This document shows positions 34,049 to 43,565 of a stretch of DNA of 64,000 bases, piece after piece. The notes beneath the pieces were generated by a model that saw nothing but the letters and a program-made list of their open reading frames with translations, searched no databases and was not told the origin of the DNA. Origin of the DNA: Bacillota bacterium (GTDB lineage: Bacteria; Bacillota; Clostridia; Oscillospirales; Ruminococcaceae); NCBI GenBank assembly GCA_023388515.1, contig JAEWGD010000038.1:76775-140774 (forward strand). Direction: 5' to 3'. How positions within the stretch are numbered: position 1 is the stretch's first letter; every line of letters starts with the position of its first letter. The translations under genes and the position numbers were made by a program.

Positions 34049-34125
34049 TGGTGCGCCTTATTGGACTCGAACCAATGGCTTACTGCTTAGAAGGCAGTTA
34101 CTCTATCCAACTGAGTTAAAGGCGC
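34049..34125 (-). tRNA. tRNA-Arg (anticodon TCT)
   Basis: Acceptor stem GCGCCTT with AAGGCGC. The anticodon stem ACTGC/GCAGT encloses loop CTTCTAA, with anticodon TCT reading AGA/AGG. The T-arm holds GGTTCGAGT, and CCA is encoded. It is the middle gene of the operon. Confidence 0.95.
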
Positions 34126-34175
34126 ATTCATAAATGTACCCCCAGAAAAGTTAGGGGGTAAATGCTTAAAAGCAT

Positions 34176-34249
<74 letters not shown>

Positions 34250-34334
34250 AAATTTAATTTGTATGCATGAAAAATTTAATCTGTCAATAGGTCGCTTTAA
34301 ATCCTTAACTGTATTGTTTTCTTCAACGTTATAT

Positions 34335-34363
34335 ATTCTATCACATATCTAAAGGTTTGTCAA
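34335..34363 (-). promoter_or_regulatory. Sigma-A promoter of the tRNA operon
   Basis: On the minus strand a perfect TTGACA (34358-34363), a 17-base spacer and TAGAAT (34335-34340). It is a near-consensus promoter, as expected for a stable RNA operon, and divergent from the miaB promoter. Confidence 0.85.
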
Positions 34364-34520
34364 TAGTTTATTTAAAAATAATTTTATTTTGTAAATATCA
34401 ACGTAATTACAGCGTTTATATAAAGTGAAATTCTTTTATAAGCCTGTTCTTTCTGTTATAATTAGTATTAATATTACAATTAGGCTGGATTTTTTGTTTT
34501 GAAAAAGTTAGTTAAAAATC

Positions 34521-34549
34521 TTGTAAAAAGATATAAGCTATGTTATAAT
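34521..34549 (+). promoter_or_regulatory. Sigma-A promoter of miaB
   Basis: TTGTAA (34521-34526), a 17-base spacer and a perfect TATAAT (34544-34549). The start of transcription would be about 20 bases before the ribosome site. It probably drives the whole miaB-to-miaA run. Confidence 0.65.
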
Positions 34550-34577
34550 TGAAATATTATAAAGTTGGGAGGATAGT

Positions 34578-35966
34578 TTGAAAACTACAAATTATATGGA
34601 TAGTTTAATTCAGTCTGTAAGAAAAATTGCTGAGAGTAGGGATAGTCCACTGCTTGCTCGTGTGCAAAGCTTTGGTTGTCAGCTGAATTCTTCTGATGGC
34701 GAAAAGATAAAAGGTATATTGATGCAGATAGGTTACGGGTTTACCGAAAGCTATGATAATGCTGATATTATTATTTTCAACACTTGTGCTGTTAGAGAGA
34801 GTGCAGAGGATAAGGTTTTTGGCGTAATAGGTTCAGTTAAACATCTCAAGGATAAAAACTCTGATTTAATAGTTGGATTATGTGGGTGCATGGCAAGTGA
34901 AGAACACGTTGTGGAACGGATAAAAAAGTCATATCCATTTATAGATATAGTTTTTGGGACATCGGCTTTAGAAGAATTGCCCAAGTTATTACTAGATGTT
35001 TTTAATGGGAAAAAGCACGCATTTGACACAACGGAATATATTAAACCTGTTTCCGAACAGATGGAAATGGTGAGGGATAGTAGCTTTAAGGCATCTGTTC
35101 CTATTATGTATGGCTGTAATAATTTCTGTACATACTGTATAGTACCGTATGTTAGAGGCAGGGAACGCAGTAGAAATCATGATGCAATTGTTGCTGAAGT
35201 TACAAATCTGGTGGCAGAGGGTTATAAAGAAATTATGCTACTGGGACAAAATGTTAATTCATACGGCAATGATTTGGATAGTGGTATTAGTTTTTCGGAG
35301 CTTTTACGAATGCTAAATGAAATTGATGGGGAATTTGTGATAAGATTTATGTCATCCCACCCTAAAGATGCAAGTGTTGAGTTGATTGATGCTATAATCC
35401 AATGTGAAAAGGTTGCAAATCATATGCATTTGCCTATTCAAAGTGGAAGTAATGAGATATTAAAGGCGATGAATAGGAATTATACAGTAGAAAAGTATTT
35501 AGAGATTATAGACTATGCGAGATTGCAAATGCCTGATTTTTCATTTTCCACTGATATTATTGTAGGATTTCCAAATGAAACAGATGAGCAATTTAATGCG
35601 ACTATTGAATTTTTAAAGAGAGTAGAGTATGATAATGTTTATACTTTTATATACTCAAAAAGAAGTGGCACAAAGGCAGCGTTGCTTGATGATAGCATAA
35701 GCTATGAAGAAAAAAGCAACCGTACACGAACTCTTTTGTCATTGCAAAGAAATATCGCAACTGAAAGATATAAGCGTTTTATCGGAACAACTATGACAGT
35801 TTTAGTTGATGGCGAGAGTAAAAATGCTGAGGGCTGTCTTTATGGTAAAAGCAATGAATTTATTATTGTTGAATTTAAAGCACCAAAAAATCTTATGGGT
35901 CAGTTTGTAAGGGTGAAGATTATTGATTCAAGAAACTGGGCTGTAATAGGTGAATTAGTTGATTAA
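34578..35966 (+). CDS. miaB: tRNA-2-methylthio-N6-dimethylallyladenosine synthase MiaB
   Basis: Radical-SAM methylthiotransferase acting on A37 of tRNAs already modified by MiaA. 462 residues. The N-terminal domain has three cluster-binding cysteines (SFGCQLNSSD, FNTCAVRE, LCGCMA). The radical-SAM motif is CNNFCTYC (about 179-186), and a TRAM domain ends the protein. The start is TTG at 34578 after GGGAGGA. miaA lies 5 kb downstream in the same block. Confidence 0.96.
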   Translation: MKTTNYMDSLIQSVRKIAESRDSPLLARVQSFGCQLNSSDGEKIKGILMQIGYGFTESYDNADIIIFNTCAVRESAEDKVFGVIGSVKHLKDKNSDLIVGLCGCMASEEHVVERIKKSYPFIDIVFGTSALEELPKLLLDVFNGKKHAFDTTEYIKPVSEQMEMVRDSSFKASVPIMYGCNNFCTYCIVPYVRGRERSRNHDAIVAEVTNLVAEGYKEIMLLGQNVNSYGNDLDSGISFSELLRMLNEIDGEFVIRFMSSHPKDASVELIDAIIQCEKVANHMHLPIQSGSNEILKAMNRNYTVEKYLEIIDYARLQMPDFSFSTDIIVGFPNETDEQFNATIEFLKRVEYDNVYTFIYSKRSGTKAALLDDSISYEEKSNRTRTLLSLQRNIATERYKRFIGTTMTVLVDGESKNAEGCLYGKSNEFIIVEFKAPKNLMGQFVRVKIIDSRNWAVIGELVD

Positions 35967-35994
35967 AATTATAAATTAAATAAGGAGAATTATT

Positions 35995-36399
35995 ATGGAT
36001 ATTATTGAAATGACAAGAGAATTAGGGAAGATGCTACAACAGGATAAGAGATACAAGGCATATTTTGCTGCTAAGGAAATGAACGACAGGGATGAGGATT
36101 TACAGGCGTTGATTGGTGAGTTCAATTTAAAGCGTGTTGATTTGAATATGGAAATGTCAAAAGATGAAAAGAATACAGAAAAATTGAAAGACCTTGATAC
36201 AGAGATTAAGGAACTTTATGGTAAGATTATGGCTAATCCAAATATGGTAGCGTTTAACGATGCTAAAAATGCAATGGACGATATTTTGTCACAGATTAAC
36301 AATATTATAACAATGAGTGCAAATGGAGATGACCCTGAAACCTGTGGTAAAGAGAGTAGTTGTGGTGGCGGTTGTTCTAGTTGTAGTGGTTGCCACTAA
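35995..36399 (+). CDS. YlbF/YmcA (RicA-like) family protein with cysteine-rich tail
   Basis: 134 residues. A helical YlbF/YmcA domain fills residues 1-110. In Bacillus subtilis ymcA also lies directly after miaB, and its product works with YlbF and YaaT in an iron-sulfur-binding complex that guides RNA processing and development. Here the C-terminus ends in a tail with six cysteines and a final His (TCGKESSCGGGCSSCSGCH), a likely metal or cluster site. It lies 28 bases after miaB and 43 before mutS. Confidence 0.85.
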   Translation: MDIIEMTRELGKMLQQDKRYKAYFAAKEMNDRDEDLQALIGEFNLKRVDLNMEMSKDEKNTEKLKDLDTEIKELYGKIMANPNMVAFNDAKNAMDDILSQINNIITMSANGDDPETCGKESSCGGGCSSCSGCH

Positions 36400-36442
36400 A
36401 AACAGCTTTATTGTGTGTAGGAGTTAAGGAGCGAAGCTTTTA

Positions 36443-39049
36443 ATGGATATAGATAAAAATAAGGTTTCGCCAATGATGAAGCAATATATGGAGATTAAAA
36501 AAAGATACGAGGGGCATATATTGTTTTTTCGTCTTGGTGATTTTTATGAGATGTTTTTTGATGATGCTATAACTGTGTCAAAAGTACTGGAGCTTACATT
36601 AACGGGTAGGGATTGCGGACTTGAAGAGCGTGCCCCTATGTGTGGAGTTCCGTATCATAGCAGTGAGGTATATATAAAAAGGCTAATTGAGGCAGGTTAT
36701 AAGGTTGCTATTTGTGAGCAGATAACTGACCCATCTGAAGGCAAGGGGATTGTTGAAAGAGATGTTGTAAGGGTTGTTACTCCTGGAACATTGATTGAAA
36801 GCAGTATGCTTGACGAATCAAGCAATAATTACTTGTGTTCATTGTATTACAAGGGTGACGAATGTGCTTTGTGCTTTGCTGATATTTCAACGGGAGAGGT
36901 TAACCTTTCTGTAAAAAAAGGCAAGGACATACAAACTGATATTATTAATGAGTTATCAAGATATAGCCCATCTGAAATAGTTTTTAATTCAGAATTTTTA
37001 AGTTTAAAAGCAGTAACTGATTTCATAAAAACTAGACTAAAAAGTTCAGTAACTTTGCGTGATGATGTATGCTTTTCATTTGAACAGAAGAACCCTGTTG
37101 TTTTAACACAGTTTTCAGCTGATTCATTTGAATATCTGGGGTTGGATAAAGATGGCATAGATGCTTCATGCGTTTGTGGTTTATTTGATTATATTTCAGA
37201 AATGCAGAAAACTCTTGTTGGAAGGTTTACTTCAATAAATATACAAACAGAAAATCAGTATATGGGCTTGGACTTAACTGCAAGACGTAATCTTGAACTT
37301 ACTGAAACATTGAGGGATAAGACGAAAAAAGGCTCGTTGTTTTGGGTGCTGGATTCAACTAAAACTTCAATGGGAAAGCGACTGCTTAAAACCTATATAG
37401 AACAGCCACTTATTAGTCCTGCAAGGATTATGGAAAGGCTTGATGCGGTTGAACAGCTTTGTAAAAAGTCAGTTGTATTGATGGAAATTTGTGATGTTTT
37501 AGAAAAGGTATATGATTTAGAACGCCTAATGACTAGGGTTGTATATAAAACTGCAACTCCAAGAGATTTAAAATCGCTGTCAGTAACTTCTTTACAACTT
37601 CCTCTTTTAAAAGAGCAGTTGGTTAAACTGAAGGATTCAAAGCTGTTATGTCTTATGAATGATAATATCTCAACTCTTGAGGATATATCTAACCTTGTTG
37701 AGAATTCTATTATGGACGAGCCACCTGTTGCTGTTAAGGACGGTGGAGTTATTAAGGATGGATTCAACAAGGATTTGGATAAGCTTCGTAACATTATGTC
37801 AAATGGAAATGAAATTATAGAGGCTATTGCACAGAGGGAACGTGATAGAACAGGGATTAAGAATTTGAAGATTGGTTATAATCGAGTTTTTGGTTATTAT
37901 ATTGAGGTTACAAGGTCTTATTATGACTTAGTTCCTAAGGAGTATATTCGTAAACAAACGCTTGCTAATTGTGAGCGATTTATTACGGAGGAACTCAAAA
38001 ATACGGAGAACGATATATTAAGTGCAAAGGAAAAAGCGTTACTGCTTGAGGCTGATATTTTCACTGAAATTCGTGATTTTCTTGCAAATAAACTTGAAGT
38101 TGTTCAGAATACAGCTAATGCTGTTGCAACGATTGACGTGCTTTGTTCGTTTGCAAATGTATCGTTGAAAAACTTATATAGGAAACCTGAAATTTCTATT
38201 GATGGTGTTATTGATATAAAAGACGGCCGTCACCCTGTTGTTGAGTTGATGCTTAAGGAAGAAGTATTTGTACCGAATGATACTTATTTGGATACTAAGT
38301 CGAACAAAATGTCTATAATTACTGGACCTAATATGTCGGGTAAATCTACATATATGCGACAGGTAGCGTTGATTACACTGATGGCACAGATTGGTTGCTT
38401 TGTTCCTGCTAGGTATGCAAAAATCTCTGTTGCAGATAAGATATTCACAAGGGTTGGTGCGTCAGATGATTTAGCTGCGGGGCAGAGTACATTTATGGTT
38501 GAGATGAGCGAGGTTGCAGATATATTAAGATATGCTACAAAAAACAGCCTTGTAATACTTGATGAGGTTGGCAGGGGAACGTCTACCTTTGACGGAGTAA
38601 GTATTGCAAAGGCTGTTGCAGAGCATATTTGTAATTCAAGGTCGCTTGGATGTAAAACGCTTTTTGCGACTCATTATCATGAGTTGATTGAACTTGAATA
38701 TACAAATGAGGGTATAAGAAATTTCAGTATTGCAGTAAAAAAGCATGGTGATAAAATAAGATTTCTTAGAAAGATTGTGCCTGGTGGCGTTGATGATAGC
38801 TATGGAATTGATGTTGCAAGGCTTGCTGGTATTCCTAATAAGGTTATTTCCAGAGCAAAAGACTTTCTCTTAGAAATGGAGGACCACTCAAATAGTGACA
38901 ATACTTTATCAAATAAGAATGAGGCTCAAATTAGTTTTTCTTCGTTGAATAATGAGGTTATTGCAGATAAGTTAAGGAAAACTAATGTTGATGAATTGAC
39001 TGATGAGGAATGTAGAGAGTTTATAGAAGATTTGATGAAACTCATATGA
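36443..39049 (+). CDS. mutS: DNA mismatch repair protein MutS
   Basis: 868 residues. The N-terminal mismatch-binding domain holds the FYEMF motif (GDFYEMFFDDA), followed by connector, lever and clamp regions. The ABC-type ATPase has Walker A GPNMSGKST (about 629) and VILDEVGRGTSTFDG. It recognises mispairs and recruits MutL, encoded 10 bases downstream. It starts at ATG after a GGAG-type site. Confidence 0.97.
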   Translation: MDIDKNKVSPMMKQYMEIKKRYEGHILFFRLGDFYEMFFDDAITVSKVLELTLTGRDCGLEERAPMCGVPYHSSEVYIKRLIEAGYKVAICEQITDPSEGKGIVERDVVRVVTPGTLIESSMLDESSNNYLCSLYYKGDECALCFADISTGEVNLSVKKGKDIQTDIINELSRYSPSEIVFNSEFLSLKAVTDFIKTRLKSSVTLRDDVCFSFEQKNPVVLTQFSADSFEYLGLDKDGIDASCVCGLFDYISEMQKTLVGRFTSINIQTENQYMGLDLTARRNLELTETLRDKTKKGSLFWVLDSTKTSMGKRLLKTYIEQPLISPARIMERLDAVEQLCKKSVVLMEICDVLEKVYDLERLMTRVVYKTATPRDLKSLSVTSLQLPLLKEQLVKLKDSKLLCLMNDNISTLEDISNLVENSIMDEPPVAVKDGGVIKDGFNKDLDKLRNIMSNGNEIIEAIAQRERDRTGIKNLKIGYNRVFGYYIEVTRSYYDLVPKEYIRKQTLANCERFITEELKNTENDILSAKEKALLLEADIFTEIRDFLANKLEVVQNTANAVATIDVLCSFANVSLKNLYRKPEISIDGVIDIKDGRHPVVELMLKEEVFVPNDTYLDTKSNKMSIITGPNMSGKSTYMRQVALITLMAQIGCFVPARYAKISVADKIFTRVGASDDLAAGQSTFMVEMSEVADILRYATKNSLVILDEVGRGTSTFDGVSIAKAVAEHICNSRSLGCKTLFATHYHELIELEYTNEGIRNFSIAVKKHGDKIRFLRKIVPGGVDDSYGIDVARLAGIPNKVISRAKDFLLEMEDHSNSDNTLSNKNEAQISFSSLNNEVIADKLRKTNVDELTDEECREFIEDLMKLI

Positions 39050-39059
39050 GGGTGGGAAA

Positions 39060-40982
39060 ATGGCGAAAATAACGGTATTGAGTAGGGAAATTTCAGAGCT
39101 TATTGCGGCAGGAGAGGTTATAGAGCGTCCTGCGTCAGTGATAAAGGAACTTGTAGAAAATTCGATTGATTCAGGTGCAAGTCATATAACTGTCGAGATA
39201 AAAAATGGTGGAACTACCTACATGAAGATAGTTGATGACGGTTGTGGAATATCTAAGGGTGATATTGCAACAGCTTTTTTACGTCATGCAACGAGTAAGG
39301 TAAATAAAAAAAGCGATTTGGATAATATAGAAACACTTGGGTTTAGGGGTGAGGCTCTTGCATCAATTGCAGCAGTATCGAGGGTTGAAGTTTTATCAAA
39401 GCAGATTGATGATGAGTATGGTGTAAATTACAAAATAGAGGGTAGTGTTGAAAAGCTTAATCAGAAAACAGGCTGTCCCGATGGCACAACGATTATTATT
39501 CGTGATTTGTTTTATAATGTGCCAGCACGTCAAAAGTTTATGAAGAAGGACGTTACAGAGGCGAATGCAATATCTTTTATATTGCAAAAAATCGCACTTT
39601 CTCATCCTGAAGTTTCAATAAAATTAATTAGGGATAAAAAGCTTGATTTTAATTCAACGGGTGATGGCTCACTTTTTTCAGCGATATATTCTGTATATGG
39701 TAAGAATTTTGCACATGATATGATTGAGGTAGATTATAAGGAAAATGGTATTAGTATTACTGGATTTACAGTAAAACCACTGTATTCTAAGCATAATCGT
39801 TCGTTTCAGAATTTTTTCATAAATGGTAGATATGTTAAGTCAGTTACTTGTAATGTTGCTTTAGAAGGGGCATATAAAAATTTAATCATGGTTGGAAAGT
39901 TTCCAGCCTGTGTATTAAAAATTAATATTTCGCCAGCAATTGTGGACGTGAATGTTCATCCAGCTAAAATAGAGGTTAGGTTTTCTGATGAAAAGCTGAT
40001 ATTTAACAGTATTTATTTTGCGATTAAGAATGCCTTAATGAAATCTGGGTTAATTTATGAGTTTCAAATGAAAAAGCAAAATGATTGGCTAAGTAAGGAA
40101 GATAAACCTGAGGATTTTCAACAGCAGACGCTTACTCAAGCACCTGTTACACAAAGTCAAACACAAGTTCCATATGAGAGAACAGAGAATAGAAAAAGGG
40201 TAGATCAATCTCTTATTATAATGCCTACGATTGAAGAAATGGATGAATTTGAAGATGTTTCGACTATAAAATCTACTGAAAATGATAGTGATATACAAAA
40301 CAAGGACAATGAACAGGAAAGCAATATTGATGGCTTTAAATATATTAATAGCTCATCGTTTGAGAAAAATCAAGAGGAAATTACTCAACCTAGTGTGCAA
40401 TTGGAAACACCTAAACCAACTGTACGAATTATAGGCGAGGCATTTCTGAATTACATTATGGCTGAGGTTGATGACAATGTAATTATTATAGACAAGCACG
40501 CTGCACATGAGCGTATAATATATGAAAAGCTGAAAACTCAAGGTGATAATATGGAGAGCCAATTTCTGATTACACCTTGTAAGGTTTTACTGTCAATTGA
40601 TGAATATGATGCTATGCTTGGTAGCAGTGAGGAACTTAGCAAGATGGGGTTTAAGTTTGATTTTGATAATAAACCCTATGTTTCAGCTATTGCGATACCT
40701 ACTTATTTGGAAAAGCTAGATATGGATGAGGTTATTCTTGAAATATCTCAAAATTTATATATGAATAAGGTTAATCCACAAACGGATTTACTTGATGATA
40801 TGTTTCACACATTTGCTTGTAAGGCAGCAATTAAGGCGAATGATAAGAACAGCTTAGAGGAGCTAAAATCACTTGCAGAACAAGTGTACTTCAATGAAAA
40901 TATTCGACATTGTCCTCATGGCAGACCGATAATGTTTTCGTTGTCAAAGAGAGAAATGGAAAAGCAGTTTAAAAGGGGATAA
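39060..40982 (+). CDS. mutL: DNA mismatch repair endonuclease MutL
   Basis: 640 residues. The N-terminal GHKL ATPase is clear (IAAGEVIERPASVIKELVEN split by motif, DDGCGI, GFRGEALASI). A variable acidic linker (about 340-460) leads to the C-terminal endonuclease domain. The metal-binding motif is present as DKHAAHERIIYE, with CPHGRP near the end. This MutL therefore probably nicks DNA itself, as expected where MutH is absent. It follows mutS by 10 bases. Confidence 0.96.
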   Translation: MAKITVLSREISELIAAGEVIERPASVIKELVENSIDSGASHITVEIKNGGTTYMKIVDDGCGISKGDIATAFLRHATSKVNKKSDLDNIETLGFRGEALASIAAVSRVEVLSKQIDDEYGVNYKIEGSVEKLNQKTGCPDGTTIIIRDLFYNVPARQKFMKKDVTEANAISFILQKIALSHPEVSIKLIRDKKLDFNSTGDGSLFSAIYSVYGKNFAHDMIEVDYKENGISITGFTVKPLYSKHNRSFQNFFINGRYVKSVTCNVALEGAYKNLIMVGKFPACVLKINISPAIVDVNVHPAKIEVRFSDEKLIFNSIYFAIKNALMKSGLIYEFQMKKQNDWLSKEDKPEDFQQQTLTQAPVTQSQTQVPYERTENRKRVDQSLIIMPTIEEMDEFEDVSTIKSTENDSDIQNKDNEQESNIDGFKYINSSSFEKNQEEITQPSVQLETPKPTVRIIGEAFLNYIMAEVDDNVIIIDKHAAHERIIYEKLKTQGDNMESQFLITPCKVLLSIDEYDAMLGSSEELSKMGFKFDFDNKPYVSAIAIPTYLEKLDMDEVILEISQNLYMNKVNPQTDLLDDMFHTFACKAAIKANDKNSLEELKSLAEQVYFNENIRHCPHGRPIMFSLSKREMEKQFKRG

Positions 40983-40990
40983 TAGATAAA

Positions 40991-41944
40991 ATGAGTGAAA
41001 AGATACCTGTTTTAGCGGTTGTTGGCCCTACTGCTTCAGGAAAAACAGCGTTGAGTGTAGAGCTTGCAAAGCTTTATAATGGTGAGATAATATCGGCTGA
41101 TTCTATGCAGATTTACAAGGGTATGGATATTGCAACAGCTAAACCGAGTGTAGAGGAAATGCAAGGGGTTCCACATCACCTTATTGGCTTATTGGATAGA
41201 AATACAAGTTTTAGTGTTGCTAATTATGTTGATATTGCTAAAGAAAAGATAAATTATATTAAAAATTGTAACAAACTCCCGATTGTTGTAGGGGGAACTG
41301 GACTATATATATCTTCACTTCTGGAGAATATTCAGTTTTCAGAAATCAAGTCAGACTTGGATTTAAGAGCAAGGCTTGTGGCAGAGGCAGAGGAGTTTGG
41401 AAATGAGGCTTTGCTTGAAAAGCTAAAGAAGATTGACATTGAAACTGCTGACACTCTTCACGCAAATAATCTTATAAGGATTGTGAGAGCGATTGAGGTT
41501 TATGAGCTTACTGGACGTAAATTAAGTGAATTAAAGGTTGAAAGCAGGCGACTTGGTAGTCCTTATGATTATAAAATGATTGGCTTGACTTTTTCTGATA
41601 GGGATATATTATACAATAGGATAAATAAGCGTGTTGATATTATGGTTGAGAATGGGCTTGTTGAGGAATGTGAGGCTGTATATAAAGCAGAAAGCAATGA
41701 AGAAGGCGATAAAATATTAATTACATCAAATCAAGCTATTGGCTATAAAGAGTTGATACCATATTTTAAGGGTACTAGCAGTTTAGCTGAATGTTTGGAG
41801 AAAATAAAGCTAGAAACTAGGCATTATGCAAAAAGACAATTGACTTGGTTTAGAAGAAATGAGAAGATAAACTGGATAATGCTAGATAAATTTGATACAA
41901 TGGAAAAAATTTTATATGAATGTAAAAAAGTTATAGCCAAATAA
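40991..41944 (+). CDS. miaA: tRNA dimethylallyltransferase MiaA
   Basis: Adds dimethylallyl to A37 of tRNAs reading U-starting codons, the step before MiaB. 317 residues. The P-loop is GPTASGKTALS, followed by ISADSMQIYKGMDIATAKP, VGGTGLYI and the C-terminal RHYAKRQLTWFRR. It lies 8 bases after mutL and upstream of hfq, an order shared with many bacteria. Confidence 0.96.
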   Translation: MSEKIPVLAVVGPTASGKTALSVELAKLYNGEIISADSMQIYKGMDIATAKPSVEEMQGVPHHLIGLLDRNTSFSVANYVDIAKEKINYIKNCNKLPIVVGGTGLYISSLLENIQFSEIKSDLDLRARLVAEAEEFGNEALLEKLKKIDIETADTLHANNLIRIVRAIEVYELTGRKLSELKVESRRLGSPYDYKMIGLTFSDRDILYNRINKRVDIMVENGLVEECEAVYKAESNEEGDKILITSNQAIGYKELIPYFKGTSSLAECLEKIKLETRHYAKRQLTWFRRNEKINWIMLDKFDTMEKILYECKKVIAK

Positions 41945-41953
41945 ATAAATATA

Positions 41954-41962
41954 TGCTATAAT
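41954..41962 (+). promoter_or_regulatory. Possible extended -10 promoter upstream of hfq
   Basis: TGCTATAAT is a perfect extended -10 element about 88 bases before the hfq start. No good -35 is visible. It could allow hfq expression independent of miaA. Confidence 0.4.
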
Positions 41963-42049
41963 GTAATGAAAGTTTAAATTAATGATGTTGTTGAGTGTTA
42001 TGGAAAATGAAAAGTGTTACAAATTTAAAAGAAGGGGTTTGTTGCTAAA

Positions 42050-42289
42050 ATGAATAAGCCAATGAATTTGCAGGATATTTTTCTAAATCAGGCAAGAAAA
42101 GAAAAGATTCCTGTTACCATTTTTTTGACAAATGGATTTCAGTTTAAGGGAACTGTAAAAGGGTTTGATAATTTTACAGTTATACTTGATTGTGAAAACA
42201 AGCAAAATTTAGTGTACAAGCACGCAATTTCAACTATTATTCCATTAAGGACAATTTCTATTTTAGATTCTGAAGATAGAAATGCATAA
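42050..42289 (+). CDS. hfq: RNA chaperone Hfq
   Basis: Sm-like ring-forming RNA chaperone, 79 residues. Sm1 holds QDIFLNQARKEKIPVTIFLTNG and G(T)VKGFDNFTVIL; Sm2 holds YKHAISTI. The conserved Gln near the N-terminus and the KH motif that line the RNA-binding faces are present. It has the usual Firmicutes length. An AAGGGG-type site lies upstream. Confidence 0.95.
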   Translation: MNKPMNLQDIFLNQARKEKIPVTIFLTNGFQFKGTVKGFDNFTVILDCENKQNLVYKHAISTIIPLRTISILDSEDRNA

Positions 42290-42302
42290 AAGGTAATTTA
42301 AA

Positions 42303-43565
42303 ATGAATACTAATACGTCAAAAGTGTTGGTTGCTTTGCTTGTGGTTTTTGTTACACTAATGGTTTCAAGTGTTGTTTATCATCTTGTCAATAAAGAATT
42401 TGTGACTGAAACGGCAATTTTTGCAACTGCAGAGGATTCTATTTTATTTAAGGGAGTTTATGTCAGAGATGAGAAACCGATACTCTATAATGGAAGCGGT
42501 GCGGTGAGTTATTCTGTTCTTGATGGCGGTAAGCTTGGGAAAGGAACGACAATTGCTGAGATTTATGCGTCTGATTCAGAAATAGAGACTAGGCAGAAGA
42601 TTGAAAATTTGAACCATGAACTTAGCATATTGAAGAAAATTGAAAATCCTGGAACAAGTGATGTTGAGAAGCCAGCCTCATTGTCGAATCTGATTTTAGA
42701 AAAATATAAAAGTACTGTTTATGACCTTGAGATGAATGATTTTAATTCTCTTGCAAAGAATAAGGAAGAACTGCTTATATTGATGAGTACAATGCAAATG
42801 ATTACAGGGAATTCTGATGAATATCGTCTTAATATTCAACAAAATATTAATGAAATTCAAGCTGAAATTGATTCACTTAAAGCAAGCCAATCTGCTCCGA
42901 TTGATAGGATTATTTCAAATGAGTCTTCTTATTTTGTAAGTTATGTTGATGGCTATGAGGACGAGCTTACAAAGGCGAATATTGATAATCTAACAGTTGA
43001 CTATATTAATTCTGTCAATGATAATGTTTCTGAAAATACAGAAGGTGTTTTAGGGAAAACTATTGAGGGATATAAGTGGTATATAGTGGGTGTTATTAAT
43101 AACTCGAATAATAAATATTCAGAAACTGAAGCAGTATATCTTAAATTAGAATCAACTCCACAACAGGTTAGAGCAGTTATTGAAAAGATTAAACCAACGG
43201 ATAATGCAAAAGAAAGCATTGTGATTTTATCCTGTGATAAGCTTACATACGACCTTGTACAACATAGAACTGAACGAGTAGAGATGATAAAGGGCGTATA
43301 TGAAGGGGTTAAGGTTCCGAGGGTTGCGATGCGATTTAAGGATATTGAGGAAACTGTAACTGATGGTATAACTGGAGAAAAGGTTAAAAAAACCACTAAT
43401 TACAGGGGAGTTTATGTTAAGCTTGGGGAACAAGTTTTGTTTAAAAAGCTTGATGTAATATTTGAGGGTGATAAGTATGTCATTTCAAATATAAATAAGG
43501 GTAGCGAATATGTAGTGCTATACGACGATATTATTATAGAGGGCATTGATGCGAATGGAAACTAG
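42303..43565 (+). CDS. HlyD-like membrane-fusion/adaptor protein
   Basis: 420 residues. One N-terminal membrane segment (about 8-28) precedes a large extracytoplasmic region with a split lipoyl/barrel-sandwich part (GKLGKGTTIAEIYAS), a predicted coiled coil (about 95-200, with several LN/LK heptads) and a C-terminal beta domain. This resembles HlyD-family adaptors, but no ABC or RND partner is nearby. It lies 13 bases after hfq and runs into ylmE. Genes of this type next to ylmE-sepF recur in Clostridia; role unknown, possibly in envelope or division processes. Confidence 0.75.
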   Translation: MNTNTSKVLVALLVVFVTLMVSSVVYHLVNKEFVTETAIFATAEDSILFKGVYVRDEKPILYNGSGAVSYSVLDGGKLGKGTTIAEIYASDSEIETRQKIENLNHELSILKKIENPGTSDVEKPASLSNLILEKYKSTVYDLEMNDFNSLAKNKEELLILMSTMQMITGNSDEYRLNIQQNINEIQAEIDSLKASQSAPIDRIISNESSYFVSYVDGYEDELTKANIDNLTVDYINSVNDNVSENTEGVLGKTIEGYKWYIVGVINNSNNKYSETEAVYLKLESTPQQVRAVIEKIKPTDNAKESIVILSCDKLTYDLVQHRTERVEMIKGVYEGVKVPRVAMRFKDIEETVTDGITGEKVKKTTNYRGVYVKLGEQVLFKKLDVIFEGDKYVISNINKGSEYVVLYDDIIIEGIDANGN

